In this document: positions 29,151-39,110 of the stretch, piece by piece
Numbering within the stretch: the first letter of the stretch is position 1
Layout: the number at the start of each line of letters is the position of its first letter
Origin: G963555815 sp965249615 [NCBI: bacterium]
GTDB lineage: Bacteria > UBA8248 > JACPRG01
Length of the DNA stretch: 64,000 nt
NCBI GenBank assembly: GCA_965249615.1
Contig: CBDFMI010000005.1
Coordinates: 635,041 to 699,040 of the forward strand
Direction: 5' to 3'
Notes under the pieces: model-generated
The model's database searches: none
The model's input: the letters and a program-made list of their open reading frames with translations, nothing else
What the model was told of the DNA's origin: nothing
Made by a program: the position numbers and the translations under genes

Positions 29151-29614
29151 GAAGACCCCTCCAAATGCCTCTCTGTGAACTTTTCGCCACCCAGATGCCG
29201 AATCTTCTGCTGCCCCAGGATGACGTGGGTCCCGTCCGCTTCGACCACCTTTTGTCCCGATGGGTTTCGGGCCTCAGCGGCCATCTGGACCATCTTTCCC
29301 CGACGCTTGACCAGTCGGCCTTCCACCTGGAGGGGCGTCCCGATGGCAACCGGCACGCGAAAACGAAAAGTCAGACGGCCCGCCACCGCGTGCAGGTTCT
29401 GAAGATAGAGCCAGTTGGCCATGGCGTCGTCGAGGACGGCCCCCAGCACCCCCCCATGCACCCAGCCATCATAGCCCTGATGGTGGGGGTTTGAAACGAA
29501 GCGGGTTCGGCAAAGCCCGTCCGAGAAGTGAAATTTGAGGTGGAGGCCCCGGGAGTTCTCCGGGCCGCAGACAAAACAATGAAGATCTTGGGAACGGGGA
29601 GGGGTTTTTGCCAT
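29147..29614 (-). CDS. hotdog-fold thioesterase (PaaI-like)
   Basis: The ATG at 29614 (MAKTPPRSQDLHCFVCG) is preferred over a longer frame that would overlap rplQ. The 155-residue protein has the HCFVCGPENSRGLHL opening and the hotdog helix GWVHGGVLGAVLDDAM with its conserved HGG and Asp. It is expected to hydrolyse an acyl-CoA or similar thioester in the cytosol; the substrate is unknown. It follows rplQ by about 116 bp and overlaps ald. Confidence 0.87.
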   Translation of the reverse strand: MAKTPPRSQDLHCFVCGPENSRGLHLKFHFSDGLCRTRFVSNPHHQGYDGWVHGGVLGAVLDDAMANWLYLQNLHAVAGRLTFRFRVPVAIGTPLQVEGRLVKRRGKMVQMAAEARNPSGQKVVEADGTHVILGQQKIRHLGGEKFTERHLEGSS

Positions 29615-29730
29615 CAGGTCAGATCTAGACCCTGCAAAACCTTTTGGGGTTTGGGGCTGGGAAGACTTGAGAAAACTTCCACGGTGGGGGTCTCTGCTAG
29701 AAAGGGGCCCCTGGCAAAAAGGCGCCCTTC

Positions 29731-30243
29731 TCAATCGGGGGGGGCTTCCTCCTCGGACTTGGGGCTCTTTTTCTTCCGACGGAAGCGATCCCTCAATTTT
29801 GTCTGAGTTTCATCGGGGGGGGAGGGCTCCTCCTTGGGGGAAGCTTCCTCCTTGGGAGAGGCTTCCTCCTCGGGAGAGGTTTCCTCCTCCCGATCTACAA
29901 GCTCAATGAGGGCCATCTCGGCATTGTCACCGGGGCGGGGGTGAAGGCGAAGGACACGGGTGTAGCCCCCCGGCCTTTCGGCATAGCGGGAGGCCAGGGA
30001 CTCGAAGACCTTGGCCACCACCCTTCTGTCTTTGATGAAGGCCAGGGCTTGACGCCGAGCGTGAAGGTTGCCCCGCTTGCCGAGGGTGATCATCCCGTCA
30101 GCTATCCGGCGAAGCTCCTTCGCCTTTGCGTGAGTCGTCCGGATGCGCTCCTTGTCCAGGAGCGAGGTGACCTGGTTGCGAAAGAGTGCCCGGCGGTGTG
30201 TCGTAGTTCTGCCGATCTTTCGCCCGGCCTTCCGATGCCGCAT
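29731..30243 (-). CDS. rplQ: 50S ribosomal protein L17 with charged C-terminal tail
   Basis: L17 core (about 1-118) with [20 protein letters not shown] and the end ALIELVDRE. The family usually ends near residue 118-130, but this protein has 170 residues. The tail (119-170, bases 29734-29889) contains three six-residue units, [12 protein letters not shown] and SPKEEP, then a basic stretch ([10 protein letters not shown]) and an acidic end. Last gene of the alpha cluster, 31 bp after rpoA. Confidence 0.97.
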   Translation of the reverse strand: MRHRKAGRKIGRTTTHRRALFRNQVTSLLDKERIRTTHAKAKELRRIADGMITLGKRGNLHARRQALAFIKDRRVVAKVFESLASRYAERPGGYTRVLRLHPRPGDNAEMALIELVDREEETSPEEEASPKEEASPKEEPSPPDETQTKLRDRFRRKKKSPKSEEEAPPD

Positions 30244-30274
30244 GAGGGGCCACCTCCCGCAGAAAAAGTCTGGC

Positions 30275-31267
30275 TCAGGACCGGACCAATTCTTCCCGGT
30301 CGAGGTCCTTAAGATTCATCCCCAGGGTCAGTCCCATCTCTTCCAAGATCTCTTTAATCTCGTTGAGGGACTTTCGGCCAAAGTTTCGAGTCTCCAGCAT
30401 CTCCTTGTCCGTCTTTTGGACAAGATCTGCGATGGTCTGGATGCTGGCGTTCTTCAGACAGTTGTACGAACGGACGGAGAGCTCCAGTTCATCGACGCTC
30501 TTCTTCAGATTTTCCGCCATCTTGATCTTCTTCTCGTCCATGGGGACGGGCTCGGGCTCTGGCTCCTCCTCCTCAAGGCTGATGAAGATTTGCAGATGCT
30601 CTCTGAGGATCTTGGCCGCATAGGCGAGAGTGTCGTCAGGGGTAACACTGCCGTCAGTCCAGACCTCGAAGGTCAGTTTATCGTAGTCCGTCGAGCGGCC
30701 CACCCTGGTATCCTCTACCCGGAAGTTAACGCGCCGGATGGGGGAAAAGATGGCATCAATGGGGATGAACTGGGGGTCCATCTCCTCCTCCATGATCCGC
30801 TCGGCCGGAACATAACCCCTCCCCTTTTTGACGAGAAGTTCTACCTCCAGCTTCCCATCTTTATTGAGCTTGGCGATGTGGGCATCGCCGTTCAGGATCT
30901 GGATATTCCCGTCTTCTTTGATGTCGCCCGCCTTGATGGTCTTAGGCCCCTTGGCCTTGATACGGAGGGTTTTTGGGCCCTCACCCTCCATCCTGAAACA
31001 AACCTCCTTCAGGTTCAGAAGGATATCGGACACGTCTTCCACCACGCCCGGCAGAGAGGCGAACTCGTGATAGACCCCCTCGATCTTCACAGCCGTGATG
31101 GCTGCCCCGGGAAGGGAGGAGAGCATGATACGCCTGAGAGCGTTTCCAATGGTCGTGCCAAAACCCCGCTCAAAGGGTTCTGCCACAAAGCGCCCGTAGG
31201 TCTCCGTTAGACTCTGCCGGTCATACTCGAGCCATGGCTTTTGAAAATCTGTCCACATCACGCTCAC
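30275..31267 (-). CDS. rpoA: RNA polymerase alpha subunit
   Basis: A 330-residue protein with complete N-terminal dimerisation domain ([20 protein letters not shown], the conserved core) and C-terminal domain (about 250-330) with helix-hairpin-helix region [19 protein letters not shown]. Alpha nucleates assembly of beta and beta-prime, and its C-terminal domain contacts UP elements and activators. It lies between rpsD and rplQ, the usual alpha-operon order. A linker of mixed charge ([16 protein letters not shown]) joins the domains. Confidence 0.99.
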   Translation of the reverse strand: MSVMWTDFQKPWLEYDRQSLTETYGRFVAEPFERGFGTTIGNALRRIMLSSLPGAAITAVKIEGVYHEFASLPGVVEDVSDILLNLKEVCFRMEGEGPKTLRIKAKGPKTIKAGDIKEDGNIQILNGDAHIAKLNKDGKLEVELLVKKGRGYVPAERIMEEEMDPQFIPIDAIFSPIRRVNFRVEDTRVGRSTDYDKLTFEVWTDGSVTPDDTLAYAAKILREHLQIFISLEEEEPEPEPVPMDEKKIKMAENLKKSVDELELSVRSYNCLKNASIQTIADLVQKTDKEMLETRNFGRKSLNEIKEILEEMGLTLGMNLKDLDREELVRS

Positions 31268-31347
31268 TTATCGACCCTCATTTGCCGGTTTTCGACCGAA
31301 AGGAGAGTGGACACTGACTCCACTATCATCCTCAACCTCGGAACTGG

Positions 31348-31980
31348 CTACTTGGAATAGAACTCCACCACAAGTTGTTCACGGACTGGGAACACTTGAT
31401 CCTCTCGGCGAGGAAGGGCCCGGACGGTGGCCCGGACTTGCTCGGGCTCGACCTCCAGCCAGGGGGGGAACCCCCGTTGCTCTCCCCGCTGGATCGCCTC
31501 CTGAACGGGCAGGAGCTTCTTGCTCTTTTCCCTGAACTCCACCACATCCCCCTCCTCGATGAGATAGGAAGGGATGGCCACCTTCCGCTTGTTGACCAAG
31601 ACATGGCTGTGCCGGATCAGCTGGCGGGCCTGATCCCGAGAATTGGCGAAGCTCGCCCGGTGGATCACATTGTCGAGCCGCCGCTCGAGTTGTTCCAGCA
31701 GGACCTCTCCCGTCACCCCCTTTCTGCGGTCGGCCTCTTTGAAGTAGCGGCGGAACTGACGTTCCAGCACCCCGTAAAGGCGGCGCACCTTCTGCTTTTC
31801 CCTTAAGTGAATACCGTAGTCAGAGAGCTTTGACCGAGTCCGAGAGAGACCGTGTTGGCCGGGAAAATGCTTTCGCTTATCAAACGAGCACTTTTGCCCG
31901 ACACACCGCTCCCCCTTCAGGTAGAGCTTCATGCCCTCCCGACGACAGAGCCGACACTTCGGACCCAGATACCTCGCCAT
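31348..31980 (-). CDS. rpsD: 30S ribosomal protein S4
   Basis: S4 is a primary 16S-binding protein that organises the small-subunit body. It has 210 residues with an S4 RNA-binding fold (about 95-160). The N-terminal zinc cysteines are present (CRLC at 9-12 and two more near 26 and 31), the C-plus form. In the alpha cluster between rpsK and rpoA; no translational-repression pseudoknot was looked for. Confidence 0.98.
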   Translation of the reverse strand: MARYLGPKCRLCRREGMKLYLKGERCVGQKCSFDKRKHFPGQHGLSRTRSKLSDYGIHLREKQKVRRLYGVLERQFRRYFKEADRRKGVTGEVLLEQLERRLDNVIHRASFANSRDQARQLIRHSHVLVNKRKVAIPSYLIEEGDVVEFREKSKKLLPVQEAIQRGEQRGFPPWLEVEPEQVRATVRALPRREDQVFPVREQLVVEFYSK

Positions 31981-32003
31981 CTAACTAAAACCTCCCTTTG
32001 GAG

Positions 32004-32402
32004 TTAAACTCGCCGACGCTTTCGTGCCCGACACCCGTTGTGGGGAATGGGCGTGACATCTCGGATCAGGCTGATTGCCAGCCCCGTGGCCTGAAGAGAC
32101 CGGATGGCCGCCTCTCTCCCAGAGCCCGGCCCCTTGACGTAGACTTCCACCGTCTTCACGCCATGGTCCATGGCCTTTCGGGCCGCCGTTTCGGCCGCCG
32201 CTTGAGCGGCAAAGGGGGTGCTCTTGCGAGACCCCTTAAAACCTCTGCCTCCCGCACTGGCTGAGGTCACGACGTTGCCCGAGACATCGGTAATGGTCAC
32301 GATGGTGTTGTTGAAGGTGGACTGGATGTGGGCAATTCCCTTCCCAACAGCCTTCCTTTCCTTCTTCCTTCGCCCTGGAGTCTTCTTGGGTGACTGAGCC
32401 AT
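32004..32402 (-). CDS. rpsK: 30S ribosomal protein S11
   Basis: S11 lies on the platform near the mRNA exit. It has 132 residues with [35 protein letters not shown] and the basic end [10 protein letters not shown], all family-typical. It follows rpsM after 8 bp in the alpha cluster. Confidence 0.98.
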   Translation of the reverse strand: MAQSPKKTPGRRKKERKAVGKGIAHIQSTFNNTIVTITDVSGNVVTSASAGGRGFKGSRKSTPFAAQAAAETAARKAMDHGVKTVEVYVKGPGSGREAAIRSLQATGLAISLIRDVTPIPHNGCRARKRRRV

Positions 32403-32410
32403 GGAGCCTC

Positions 32411-32785
32411 CTATTTCTTGCTACGCTTAGCGCCCACTGTTCGACGGGGCCCTTTACGGGTCCGGGCGTTGGTGTGGGTCCGCTGACCCCGGACCGGCAG
32501 CCCTCTACGGTGTCGAAATCCCCGGTAGCTACTGATGTCCATCAGACGCCTGATGTTCATAGAGATCTCTCGGCGAAGGTCCCCCTCAACCCGGTAATCC
32601 CGTTCGATGATCTCCCGGATTTGACTCAGCTCTCTTTCCGTCAAGTCTCGGACCCGGGTGTCGGGGCTCATGCCTGCCTCCCGCAGGATCCGATTGGAGG
32701 ACGATCGTCCAACCCCGTAGATATAGGTCAGGGCGACCTCGAGCCGCTTCTCATTTGGGATGTCCACCCCGGCGATGCGCGCCAT
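32411..32785 (-). CDS. rpsM: 30S ribosomal protein S13
   Basis: S13 in the small-subunit head contacts tRNA and L5. It has 124 residues: [19 protein letters not shown] at the start, the helix-turn-helix region, and the basic tail [17 protein letters not shown]. First gene of the alpha part, 44 bp after rpmJ. Confidence 0.98.
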   Translation of the reverse strand: MARIAGVDIPNEKRLEVALTYIYGVGRSSSNRILREAGMSPDTRVRDLTERELSQIREIIERDYRVEGDLRREISMNIRRLMDISSYRGFRHRRGLPVRGQRTHTNARTRKGPRRTVGAKRSKK

Positions 32786-32829
32786 TTTTACTCCCTGTTC
32801 CTACTCGCCTTTGGCCAAGCGAATCTTGT

Positions 32830-32943
32830 TCATCCCTGCCGCTGCTTATGCTTGGGGTTCTGGCAGATGATGCGGACGACCCCCTTTCGGCGGACCACTT
32901 TACACTTGCTGCACATTCGCCGAACTGACGCTCTCACCTTCAC
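32830..32943 (-). CDS. rpmJ: 50S ribosomal protein L36
   Basis: A 37-codon gene between infA and rpsM, start GTG with GAGGAGA seven bases upstream. The protein begins [19 protein letters not shown] and has the zinc ligands C11, C14, C27 and H32 ([10 protein letters not shown] end). It is the zinc-binding form, expected under zinc-replete conditions. Confidence 0.97.
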   Translation of the reverse strand: MKVRASVRRMCSKCKVVRRKGVVRIICQNPKHKQRQG

Positions 32944-32975
32944 AGCCGTCTCCTCATCTCACTTCCCCTGAGGTC

Positions 32976-33194
32976 TCACTTGTAACGATACGTAATGCGC
33001 CCCCGCGTAAGGTCATAGGGGGAAAGTTCCACCTTGACCTTGTCCCCCGGGAGAATCCGGATGAAGTGCATCCGCATCTTTCCCGAGATGTGGGCCAGGA
33101 CGCGGTGCCCGTTCTCCAGCTCCACCCTGAACATCGCGTTGGGCAGGGGCTCGACGACCGTCCCCTCGACTTCAATCGCTTGCTCGCTAGCCAT
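32976..33194 (-). CDS. infA: translation initiation factor IF-1
   Basis: A 72-residue OB-fold protein: [38 protein letters not shown], and [14 protein letters not shown]-1 occupies the A site during initiation. It overlaps the map stop by 8 bp and precedes rpmJ, as in many spc operons. Confidence 0.98.
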   Translation of the reverse strand: MASEQAIEVEGTVVEPLPNAMFRVELENGHRVLAHISGKMRMHFIRILPGDKVKVELSPYDLTRGRITYRYK

Positions 33195-33963
33195 AAACTC
33201 CCTCGGAGGCCCCGTCGGGCTGGCTCAGGATCTCGGCCCCGTCCTCCGCGACAAGAATGGTGTGTTCAAAATGGGCCGACAAGCTTCCGTCAGCCGTTAC
33301 CGCTGTCCACTTGTCCGAAAGAAGCCGGACATCACTGCCGCCCCTGTTCACCATAGGTTCGATGGCCAGGACCATTCCGGCGGAAAGACGCGGCCCTTGC
33401 CCGGGCTTCCCGAAGTTTGGAACCTGGGGCTCCTCGTGAAGGGAGGCCCCGATCCCGTGGCCGACGAACTGGCGGACGACCGAGAATCCGGCCCCCTCGG
33501 CACACCGCTGGATGGCACTGGAGATGTCGAAGAGCCGATTGGAGGCCCGGGCGCAACCGATACCCCGATGAAGGGCCTCCTGGGTCACCTCCATGACCTG
33601 GCGGGCCTCGGGACTGATCTGGCCCACCCCGATCGTCACGGCTGTGTCCCCGTAATAGCCCTCGTAGCGAACCCCCACGTCGATACTCAGAATATCTCCC
33701 TCCTGAAGCTTTCGGTCAGGCGAAGGGATCCCGTGGACCACCTCTTCGTTGATAGAGGTGCAGAGAGTCCGAGGATAACCCCGGTATCCCTTGAAGGCCG
33801 GGGTCGCCCCCGCTTCATGAATCAGGTCCTCCGCCAGCCGATCCAACTCATCTGTCGAAACGCCCGGCTTCACCGCTTTTACTACCTGCGCCAGGGCGTT
33901 AGCCACAATACGGTTGCTGACTCGAAGCCTCTCAATCTCCTCGGGCGACTTCAAGATGATCAT
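33187..33963 (-). CDS. map: methionine aminopeptidase, type I
   Basis: The start at ATG 33963 ([14 protein letters not shown]) matches the family; it lies inside the 3' end of adk (32-bp overlap). The 258-residue enzyme removes the initiator Met. Metal ligands H77 equivalent region (VVHGIP), D95 (SIDVG), D106 (GYYGDTAVT), H169 (FVGHGIG) and E202 (AIEPM) are present. A later glutamate (near 233) completes the site. Confidence 0.97.
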   Translation of the reverse strand: MIILKSPEEIERLRVSNRIVANALAQVVKAVKPGVSTDELDRLAEDLIHEAGATPAFKGYRGYPRTLCTSINEEVVHGIPSPDRKLQEGDILSIDVGVRYEGYYGDTAVTIGVGQISPEARQVMEVTQEALHRGIGCARASNRLFDISSAIQRCAEGAGFSVVRQFVGHGIGASLHEEPQVPNFGKPGQGPRLSAGMVLAIEPMVNRGGSDVRLLSDKWTAVTADGSLSAHFEHTILVAEDGAEILSQPDGASEGVYG

Positions 33964-34522
33964 GACCCAAGAGCTCAGCCAGGGCGCTTCGAAGGCGGTC
34001 AAGCACCTCCGTGATGTCCCCCTCGCCGCTGACCTCCTTTATCTTCCCCTTCTTCCCGTAGTACTCGATAAGAGGCGCCGTCTCCTGTCGATAAACCTCG
34101 AGGCGACGTCGCATCGTCTCTGGGTTGTCGTCTGACCGCCCGCGGCCTGCTACCCTCTGGAGGATCTCCTCCTCGCTGACCACCAGGCGAAGGACCCCCT
34201 CCAGGGTCTCTCCCCGGCTCCTTAAAACCTTCTCCAGGGCTTTCGCCTGGGCAAGGTTTCGAGGAAAGCCGTCGAGGATGTAACCTCGCCCACAGTCGGG
34301 TCTTCCCAAGCGCTCTTCCACGCAGCCCAGGATGACCTCGTCCGGGACCAGGACACCTTCGTCCATACAAGCCTTGGCTCGCTCCCCAAGGGCCGTCTTT
34401 GCCTCCACGGCCTCCCGAAGGAGATCTCCTGTGGAGATCTGGGGAACGCCGCGATCATCAGTCAGAAGTTTCGCCTGGGTCCCCTTGCCCGCCCCAGGGG
34501 GCCCCAACAGGATCACCCTCAT
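33932..34522 (-). CDS. adk: adenylate kinase, short-lid form
   Basis: A 196-residue enzyme, 2 ADP to ATP plus AMP. P-loop GPPGAGKGT (7-15), ISTGDLLREAV, and DGFPRNLAQAKAL are typical. The LID region is short (RVAGRGRSDDNPETMRRR) and lacks the zinc-binding cysteines of the long form. Its ATG overlaps the secY stop (TGATG), and its 3' end overlaps map. Confidence 0.98.
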   Translation of the reverse strand: MRVILLGPPGAGKGTQAKLLTDDRGVPQISTGDLLREAVEAKTALGERAKACMDEGVLVPDEVILGCVEERLGRPDCGRGYILDGFPRNLAQAKALEKVLRSRGETLEGVLRLVVSEEEILQRVAGRGRSDDNPETMRRRLEVYRQETAPLIEYYGKKGKIKEVSGEGDITEVLDRLRSALAELLGHDHLEVARGD

Positions 34523-35832
34523 CAGGTAGTGCGCCCCTTGAGCTTCCCCTTCTTAATGAACCCCTCATAGTGGCGCATCACCAGATGGGACTCGATCTGC
34601 TGCATCGTATCCATTGCGACCCCGACCACAATCAGGAGCGCCGTCCCACCGAAGAAAAAGGGGACATTCAGGTACCTGATCATATAAGAGGGTAGGATGA
34701 CGACAGCAGAGAGGTAGATCCCCGCCACAAAAGTCAACCGGGTCAGAATCTGGTCGATATGGTCCGACGTCCGCTTCCCGGGACGGATCCCCGGCACGAA
34801 CCCCCCGTACTTCTTCATGTTGTCCGCCACGTCGGTGGGGTTAAAAACGATGGCCGTATAGAAGTAACAGAAGAAAAAGATGAAGAGTGTGATGAGGACG
34901 GTGTAGATGAGGGTCCCGGGCCTGAGGCTGTTGGAGACGTCCTGCATCCAAGGGTGTTGGATGAACTGAGTGATGGTAGCGGGGAAGACAATAATAGAGG
35001 AGGCAAAAATAGCCGGGATGACGCCCGAGGTGTTGATCTTCAGGGGCAAATGGGTGCTTTGACCCCCGTACATCTTACGTCCCACAACCCGCTTGGCATA
35101 TTGGACCGGGATCCGTCGCTGACCGGCTTCCATAAAGACGATCCCGCCCACCACCGCCAACATGAAGGTCACCAACACGATGAGCAGGAAGACCTGCAAC
35201 TCCCCGATCCGGACCTGCTCCAGGGTTGAAATGATGGCTGCGGGAAGGCGGGCCACGATCCCCGCAAAGATGATGAGGGAGATCCCGTTGCCGATGCCCC
35301 TCTCTGTGATCTGCTCGCCCAGCCACATGATGAAGGACGTCCCCGCCGTCAGGGTCAAGACCGTCATTGATCGAAACGCCCAGCCGGGGTTTAGGACCAC
35401 CAGGTCCCCCGAGGGGCTCGTCATGCCCTCCAGGCCGATGCTGATCCCCATGGCCTGGATAGCGGCCAGGAGGATCGTCCCGTATCGAGCATACTGGTTA
35501 ATCTTCTTTCGCCCCGAGTCACCCTCCTTCTTGAGCCGATCCAGGTGGGGAACCACCACGGTCATGAGGTCAAGGATGATGGAGGCGCTGATGTAAGGCA
35601 TGATGCCAAGGGCGAAGATGGTGAGCTGCGAAAGGGCCCCCCCGGAAAAGAGGTCGAAGAAGCTGAGGAGGGTGTTCTGCTGCTGCTGAAAGAAGGCCGA
35701 AAGGGCTGAGCCGTCAACCCCGGGGGTGGGGATATGGACCCCCACTCGGTATACGGCCAGTATGCCCAGGGTGAATAAAATCCGATGCTTGAGCTCTGGG
35801 ATCTTTAGGATATTTTGGACGTTTCCAATCAT
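34522..35832 (-). CDS. secY: preprotein translocase subunit SecY
   Basis: The protein-conducting channel, 436 residues, ten predicted membrane helices. Typical parts are the plug region after helix 1 ([14 protein letters not shown]), the helix 2 region [13 protein letters not shown] and the cytosolic loop [18 protein letters not shown] hydrophilic C-terminal tail follows. Overlaps rplO by 4 bp (ATGA) and adk by 1 bp. Works with SecE, encoded at 60866-61066; no secG in the window. Confidence 0.98.
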   Translation of the reverse strand: MIGNVQNILKIPELKHRILFTLGILAVYRVGVHIPTPGVDGSALSAFFQQQQNTLLSFFDLFSGGALSQLTIFALGIMPYISASIILDLMTVVVPHLDRLKKEGDSGRKKINQYARYGTILLAAIQAMGISIGLEGMTSPSGDLVVLNPGWAFRSMTVLTLTAGTSFIMWLGEQITERGIGNGISLIIFAGIVARLPAAIISTLEQVRIGELQVFLLIVLVTFMLAVVGGIVFMEAGQRRIPVQYAKRVVGRKMYGGQSTHLPLKINTSGVIPAIFASSIIVFPATITQFIQHPWMQDVSNSLRPGTLIYTVLITLFIFFFCYFYTAIVFNPTDVADNMKKYGGFVPGIRPGKRTSDHIDQILTRLTFVAGIYLSAVVILPSYMIRYLNVPFFFGGTALLIVVGVAMDTMQQIESHLVMRHYEGFIKKGKLKGRTT

Positions 35833-36275
35833 GAGTGGCTCACCACTGCCTGTCCCCCGGCCGCCTCGATCTTGCGTCGGGCAGAAACACTGAAGGAATC
35901 GGCCTCAACGGTCAGGGCCACCGAGACCTCTCCATTTCCAAGGACCTTGACCCCGTCTCGTTTCCCCTTAATAAAACCCTTTGCCTCCAGAAGGCTGGTA
36001 TTCACTTGGGTTTGAGCGGGAAGTGTGGAGAGCTGCCCCACGTTCACTATGGCGAAGTGCTTTCGAAAAATATTGGTGAACCCCCTTTTGGGTAGCCGGC
36101 GCTGAAGGGGCATCTGCCCTCCCTCAAAACCTGGGCGCACATTTCCCCCGGACCGAGATTTCTGTCCCTTGTGGCCCCGCCCCGCAGTTTTCCCGTTCCC
36201 GGAGCCAATCCCCCGTCCAACCCGCTTTCGTCGGCGCTTCGCCCCTCGGGGGGGCCGAAGCCGCTCCAACCCCAT
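35829..36275 (-). CDS. rplO: 50S ribosomal protein L15
   Basis: 148 residues; [21 protein letters not shown] and the Gly-rich loop [18 protein letters not shown] are family-typical. The ATG overlaps the stop of the 24-codon ORF that occupies the rpmD position (TGATG). secY overlaps downstream by 4 bp. Confidence 0.98.
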   Translation of the reverse strand: MGLERLRPPRGAKRRRKRVGRGIGSGNGKTAGRGHKGQKSRSGGNVRPGFEGGQMPLQRRLPKRGFTNIFRKHFAIVNVGQLSTLPAQTQVNTSLLEAKGFIKGKRDGVKVLGNGEVSVALTVEADSFSVSARRKIEAAGGQAVVSHS

Positions 36276-36349
36276 CAGGAAATTTCCTCCATCTTGCCCA
36301 GCGTCTCCCGCTCAGCGGGGACGCTTATCGTCTGAAGCTGCCTTCTCAT
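36275..36349 (-). CDS. 24-residue ORF in the rpmD (L30) position
   Basis: An ATG at 36349, with GAGGTAA five bases upstream, opens a 24-codon frame whose TGA overlaps the rplO ATG. It sits exactly where rpmD (about 60 residues) normally lies between rpsE and rplO. The peptide starts [15 protein letters not shown] and ends KMEEIS. The beginning and the EEI end faintly recall the two ends of L30, so it may be an internally deleted rpmD remnant, a coupling peptide, or an unrelated ORF. Function not assigned. Confidence 0.5.
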   Translation of the reverse strand: MRRQLQTISVPAERETLGKMEEIS

Positions 36350-36357
36350 TGTTTACC

Positions 36358-36861
36358 TCAGCCCATCGCGGCTCGAATCTCTTCCGCTGACTTTCCTCTG
36401 GCGCGGGCGATGGCTTCCACGTCCCGCAACTGAAGGAGACCATCCATGGTGGCCCTGGCCACGTTGTGAGGGTTATTCGAGCCAAGGGACTTGGTCAAAA
36501 TGTCCTTCACACCGGCCACTTCGAGGATGGCGCGAGTGGCGCCACCCGCGATGACCCCCGTCCCCTTTGAGGCGGGCTTGAGGAGGACCTTTCCCCCGCC
36601 AAAGTGGCCCACCACGGTATGGGGAAGGGTGCCGTCCTGAAGGGGGATGCGCTTCATCGACGCTTTGGCCTTAGCAATACCCTTGGCAATGGTTTCGGGA
36701 ACCTGGTTGGCCTTTCCCATGCCGATTCCTACCCGACCCTCGCCATCTCCGACCGCCACCAGGGCGCTGAAGCTGAACCGCCTTCCCCCCTTGACCACCT
36801 TGGCGCACCGGTTGATTTGGATGATCTTATCTATGAATTCTCTGTCAGATCTTCTTTCCAA
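36358..36861 (-). CDS. rpsE: 30S ribosomal protein S5
   Basis: 167 residues; [20 protein letters not shown] opens the dsRNA-binding-like domain, and the C-terminal part includes [17 protein letters not shown]5 matters for decoding accuracy. The start is TTG with GGAGG about 10 nt upstream. In the spc cluster between rplR and the 24-codon ORF. Confidence 0.97.
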   Translation of the reverse strand: MERRSDREFIDKIIQINRCAKVVKGGRRFSFSALVAVGDGEGRVGIGMGKANQVPETIAKGIAKAKASMKRIPLQDGTLPHTVVGHFGGGKVLLKPASKGTGVIAGGATRAILEVAGVKDILTKSLGSNNPHNVARATMDGLLQLRDVEAIARARGKSAEEIRAAMG

Positions 36862-36879
36862 CCCCTTTGAGCCTCCAGA

Positions 36880-37239
36880 TCAGATGCGGACCCCTTGCTC
36901 CTTGAACCCTTCGGCAAGGGCCCGAACGCGACCGTGATAGAGATATCCATTTCGGTCGAAGACGACAGATCGGATCCCCTTCTCGCTGGCAATTTGGCCG
37001 AGCAGGGTTCCCACCCGTCGGGCCGCCTCGACGTCCCTCCCTTTGGAGCCCCCTTCCTTGCGAAAGACCTCGCTCATGGACGAGGCGGCCATCAAGGTCT
37101 GCCCACTCGAGTCATCGATGAGCTGGGCATAGATGTGGCGGATGCTCCGAAAGACCGAGAGCCGCGGGCGCTCCGCTGTCCCAACCACTTTCTTTCGGAC
37201 CCGAAGGTGACGTATTTGCCGGGCCGTTGCTCTCGCCAT
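36880..37239 (-). CDS. rplR: 50S ribosomal protein L18
   Basis: 119 residues; binds 5S rRNA with L5 and L25. Family segments [20 protein letters not shown] and the end [20 protein letters not shown] are clear. It starts 7 bp after rplF. Confidence 0.98.
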   Translation of the reverse strand: MARATARQIRHLRVRKKVVGTAERPRLSVFRSIRHIYAQLIDDSSGQTLMAASSMSEVFRKEGGSKGRDVEAARRVGTLLGQIASEKGIRSVVFDRNGYLYHGRVRALAEGFKEQGVRI

Positions 37240-37246
37240 GACGCCC

Positions 37247-37798
37247 CTAAGTCCCCGCTCCTGCCGCCTTGCCCACCTTGCGGCGGACCCGCTCGCTCAA
37301 ATAGCGGATTCCCTTTCCACGGTACGGCTCCGGCTTTCGAACCGCCCGAATCTCTGCTGCCACCTGTCCCACCTGCTCCCGGTCGATCCCCCGAATGATG
37401 ACGACATCCTTATTGACCTCATCAAGGGCGAAGGAGATCCCAGGGGGGGCCTCATAGACGACGGGATGAGAGAAACCCACCTGGAGGGTCAGGGTTTTCC
37501 CCTGAAGAAGAGCCCGGTAGCCAAGGCCCTGAAGCTCCAGTCGTTTTTCAAACCCCTCCGTGACCCCCTTGACCATATTGGCCAGGAGGGAGCGAGTGAG
37601 GCCATGAAGGGACTTGTGGAGCTTCTTGTCAGTGGGCCGAGTAACGCAAAGCGATCCGCCCTCAAGGCGAACCCCCATGGAGGGATGGACATCCCGGGAA
37701 AGTTCTCCCTTCGGCCCCTTCACCTCGACCCGACGCCCTGCGACTTTGACATCCACCCCCTCAGGACAGGGGATCGGCATCTGCCCTACCCGAGACAT
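37247..37798 (-). CDS. rplF: 50S ribosomal protein L6
   Basis: 183 residues from ATG 37798 ([10 protein letters not shown]); a GTG one codon earlier is possible, but the GAGGAAG site is better spaced for the ATG. Two L6 repeats are seen, with the C-terminal signature near [21 protein letters not shown]. Lies at the base of the L7/L12 stalk. Confidence 0.97.
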   Translation of the reverse strand: MSRVGQMPIPCPEGVDVKVAGRRVEVKGPKGELSRDVHPSMGVRLEGGSLCVTRPTDKKLHKSLHGLTRSLLANMVKGVTEGFEKRLELQGLGYRALLQGKTLTLQVGFSHPVVYEAPPGISFALDEVNKDVVIIRGIDREQVGQVAAEIRAVRKPEPYRGKGIRYLSERVRRKVGKAAGAGT

Positions 37799-37835
37799 CA
37801 CATCTTCCTCTATTTAGAACCGACGGGATGACCCC

Positions 37836-38228
37836 CTACCAGATGTGACAGAGGACCTCCCCACCGACCTTGAGCTCCCTGGATTCTTGGTCCGTCAGGA
37901 TCCCTTTCGGCGTGGAGAGGATGGCGACCCCAAGGCCGTTCAGGACCCGCTCCACCCCCTCATAGCCCACATAGACACGGCCTCCAGGTTTACTAATCCG
38001 CTTCAGACCCCGGGGCACAGCCCCCCCCTCTCCCACCGCCTTAAGGTGGATGATCAGGGTGCCCTGCTTGTTGTCTTCTGACCACTCGAAATCCTCTATA
38101 TATCCCTCACGCTTGAGGATGGCTACAATCGCCCGCTTGACCCGCGACCCCGGCATTTCCACCTTCTTGTGCCGTGCTGTCAGGGCGTTTCGGATCCGGG
38201 TCAGGAGGTCTGCAATAGGGTCGGTCAT
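37836..38228 (-). CDS. rpsH: 30S ribosomal protein S8
   Basis: 130 residues; starts [15 protein letters not shown], ends with [18 protein letters not shown]8 binds the central domain of 16S rRNA and is the usual translational repressor of the spc operon; no target hairpin was verified here. Confidence 0.98.
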   Translation of the reverse strand: MTDPIADLLTRIRNALTARHKKVEMPGSRVKRAIVAILKREGYIEDFEWSEDNKQGTLIIHLKAVGEGGAVPRGLKRISKPGGRVYVGYEGVERVLNGLGVAILSTPKGILTDQESRELKVGGEVLCHIW

Positions 38229-38239
38229 CTTCTTGTCCT

Positions 38240-38425
38240 CTACCAGCTCGACTTAATGGCGCCCGGGATCTCCCCCCGCAGGGCAAGCAACCGAAAGCAG
38301 ATGCGACACATCGCAAAGCGCCTCAAATAGCCCCGGGGGCGGCCGCAGATACGACACCGGTTATAGGCCCGAACCTTGAACTTGGGCTTGCGCAGAGCCT
38401 TGGCGACAAGGGACTTCTTGGCCAT
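38240..38425 (-). CDS. rpsZ: 30S ribosomal protein S14, zinc type
   Basis: 61 residues, the short zinc-binding form: C24 and C27 (CRICG), C40 and C43 (CRICF). The start is [16 protein letters not shown] and the end [11 protein letters not shown]. It follows rplE by 14 bp. Confidence 0.97.
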   Translation of the reverse strand: MAKKSLVAKALRKPKFKVRAYNRCRICGRPRGYLRRFAMCRICFRLLALRGEIPGAIKSSW

Positions 38426-38439
38426 CTTTCCCCCTGAGC

Positions 38440-39096
38440 TTAGTTCCTAAAGGGCATCCCGAGCGATTTTAGTAGTGCCTTTCCTTCCTCGTCCGTCTTC
38501 GCCGTCGTCACGATAGTGATCCCAAAGCCACGGACCTGTTCAATCCTATCATAGTGAATCTCCGGGAAGATGACCTGCTCTCGGATCCCCAAGGAGTAGT
38601 TGCCCCTCCCGTCGAAAGCGGTCCCCGAAACCCCCTTGAAATCTCTCACGCGGGGGATGGCCACATTCACCAACCGGTCGAAGAACTCGTACATCCGGTC
38701 CCCCCGTAAGGTCACCATGGCGCCGATAGTCATCCCGGCGCGAAGTTTAAACCCGGCGATCGACCGTTTGGCCCGCGTGACGACGGGCCGCTGTCCCGTG
38801 ATGAGGGACATTTCCTCAACGCCGGTTTCCAGGACCTTGTTGTTCTGGATCGCCTCGCCAAGCCCCATGTTGACGACCACCTTCTCCAGGCGCGGCACCT
38901 GCATCACGTTAGAGTAGCCGAATTCCTTTCGAAGCTGGGGGACGATCTCCTTCATATATCGGCCCCGAAGCCGCGAAGGGGGCCTCGGCGCAGCGGGCGC
39001 CTTCGGGCGATGGTCTCCCCCCTTCTTCTTGGGTTTTGACTTCTCCTTGGACTTTTCCTTGGGCTTTGCCGAGCCCGCCGGCTTCTTCTCCGCCAC
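38440..39096 (-). CDS. rplE: 50S ribosomal protein L5 with basic N-terminal extension
   Basis: The conserved L5 body begins near residue 42 ([15 protein letters not shown]) and continues with [19 protein letters not shown]. Before it lies an extra 41 residues of Lys/Pro/Ala (bases 38974-39096), for example [17 protein letters not shown]. The GTG start has AGGAGA seven bases upstream and sits 14 bp after rplX, supporting translation of the extension. L5 binds 5S rRNA and contacts S13 and P-site tRNA. Total 218 residues instead of about 180. Confidence 0.96.
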   Translation of the reverse strand: MAEKKPAGSAKPKEKSKEKSKPKKKGGDHRPKAPAAPRPPSRLRGRYMKEIVPQLRKEFGYSNVMQVPRLEKVVVNMGLGEAIQNNKVLETGVEEMSLITGQRPVVTRAKRSIAGFKLRAGMTIGAMVTLRGDRMYEFFDRLVNVAIPRVRDFKGVSGTAFDGRGNYSLGIREQVIFPEIHYDRIEQVRGFGITIVTTAKTDEEGKALLKSLGMPFRN

Positions 39097-39110
39097 CGCT
39101 TGTCTCCTGC

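Noticed and set aside
29690-29735. Palindromes after rplQ as the terminator of the ribosomal run
   Set aside because: GGCGCC and GGGGCCCC palindromes have no loop, and the T-stretch is interrupted. The next gene on the strand is close, so read-through is likely.
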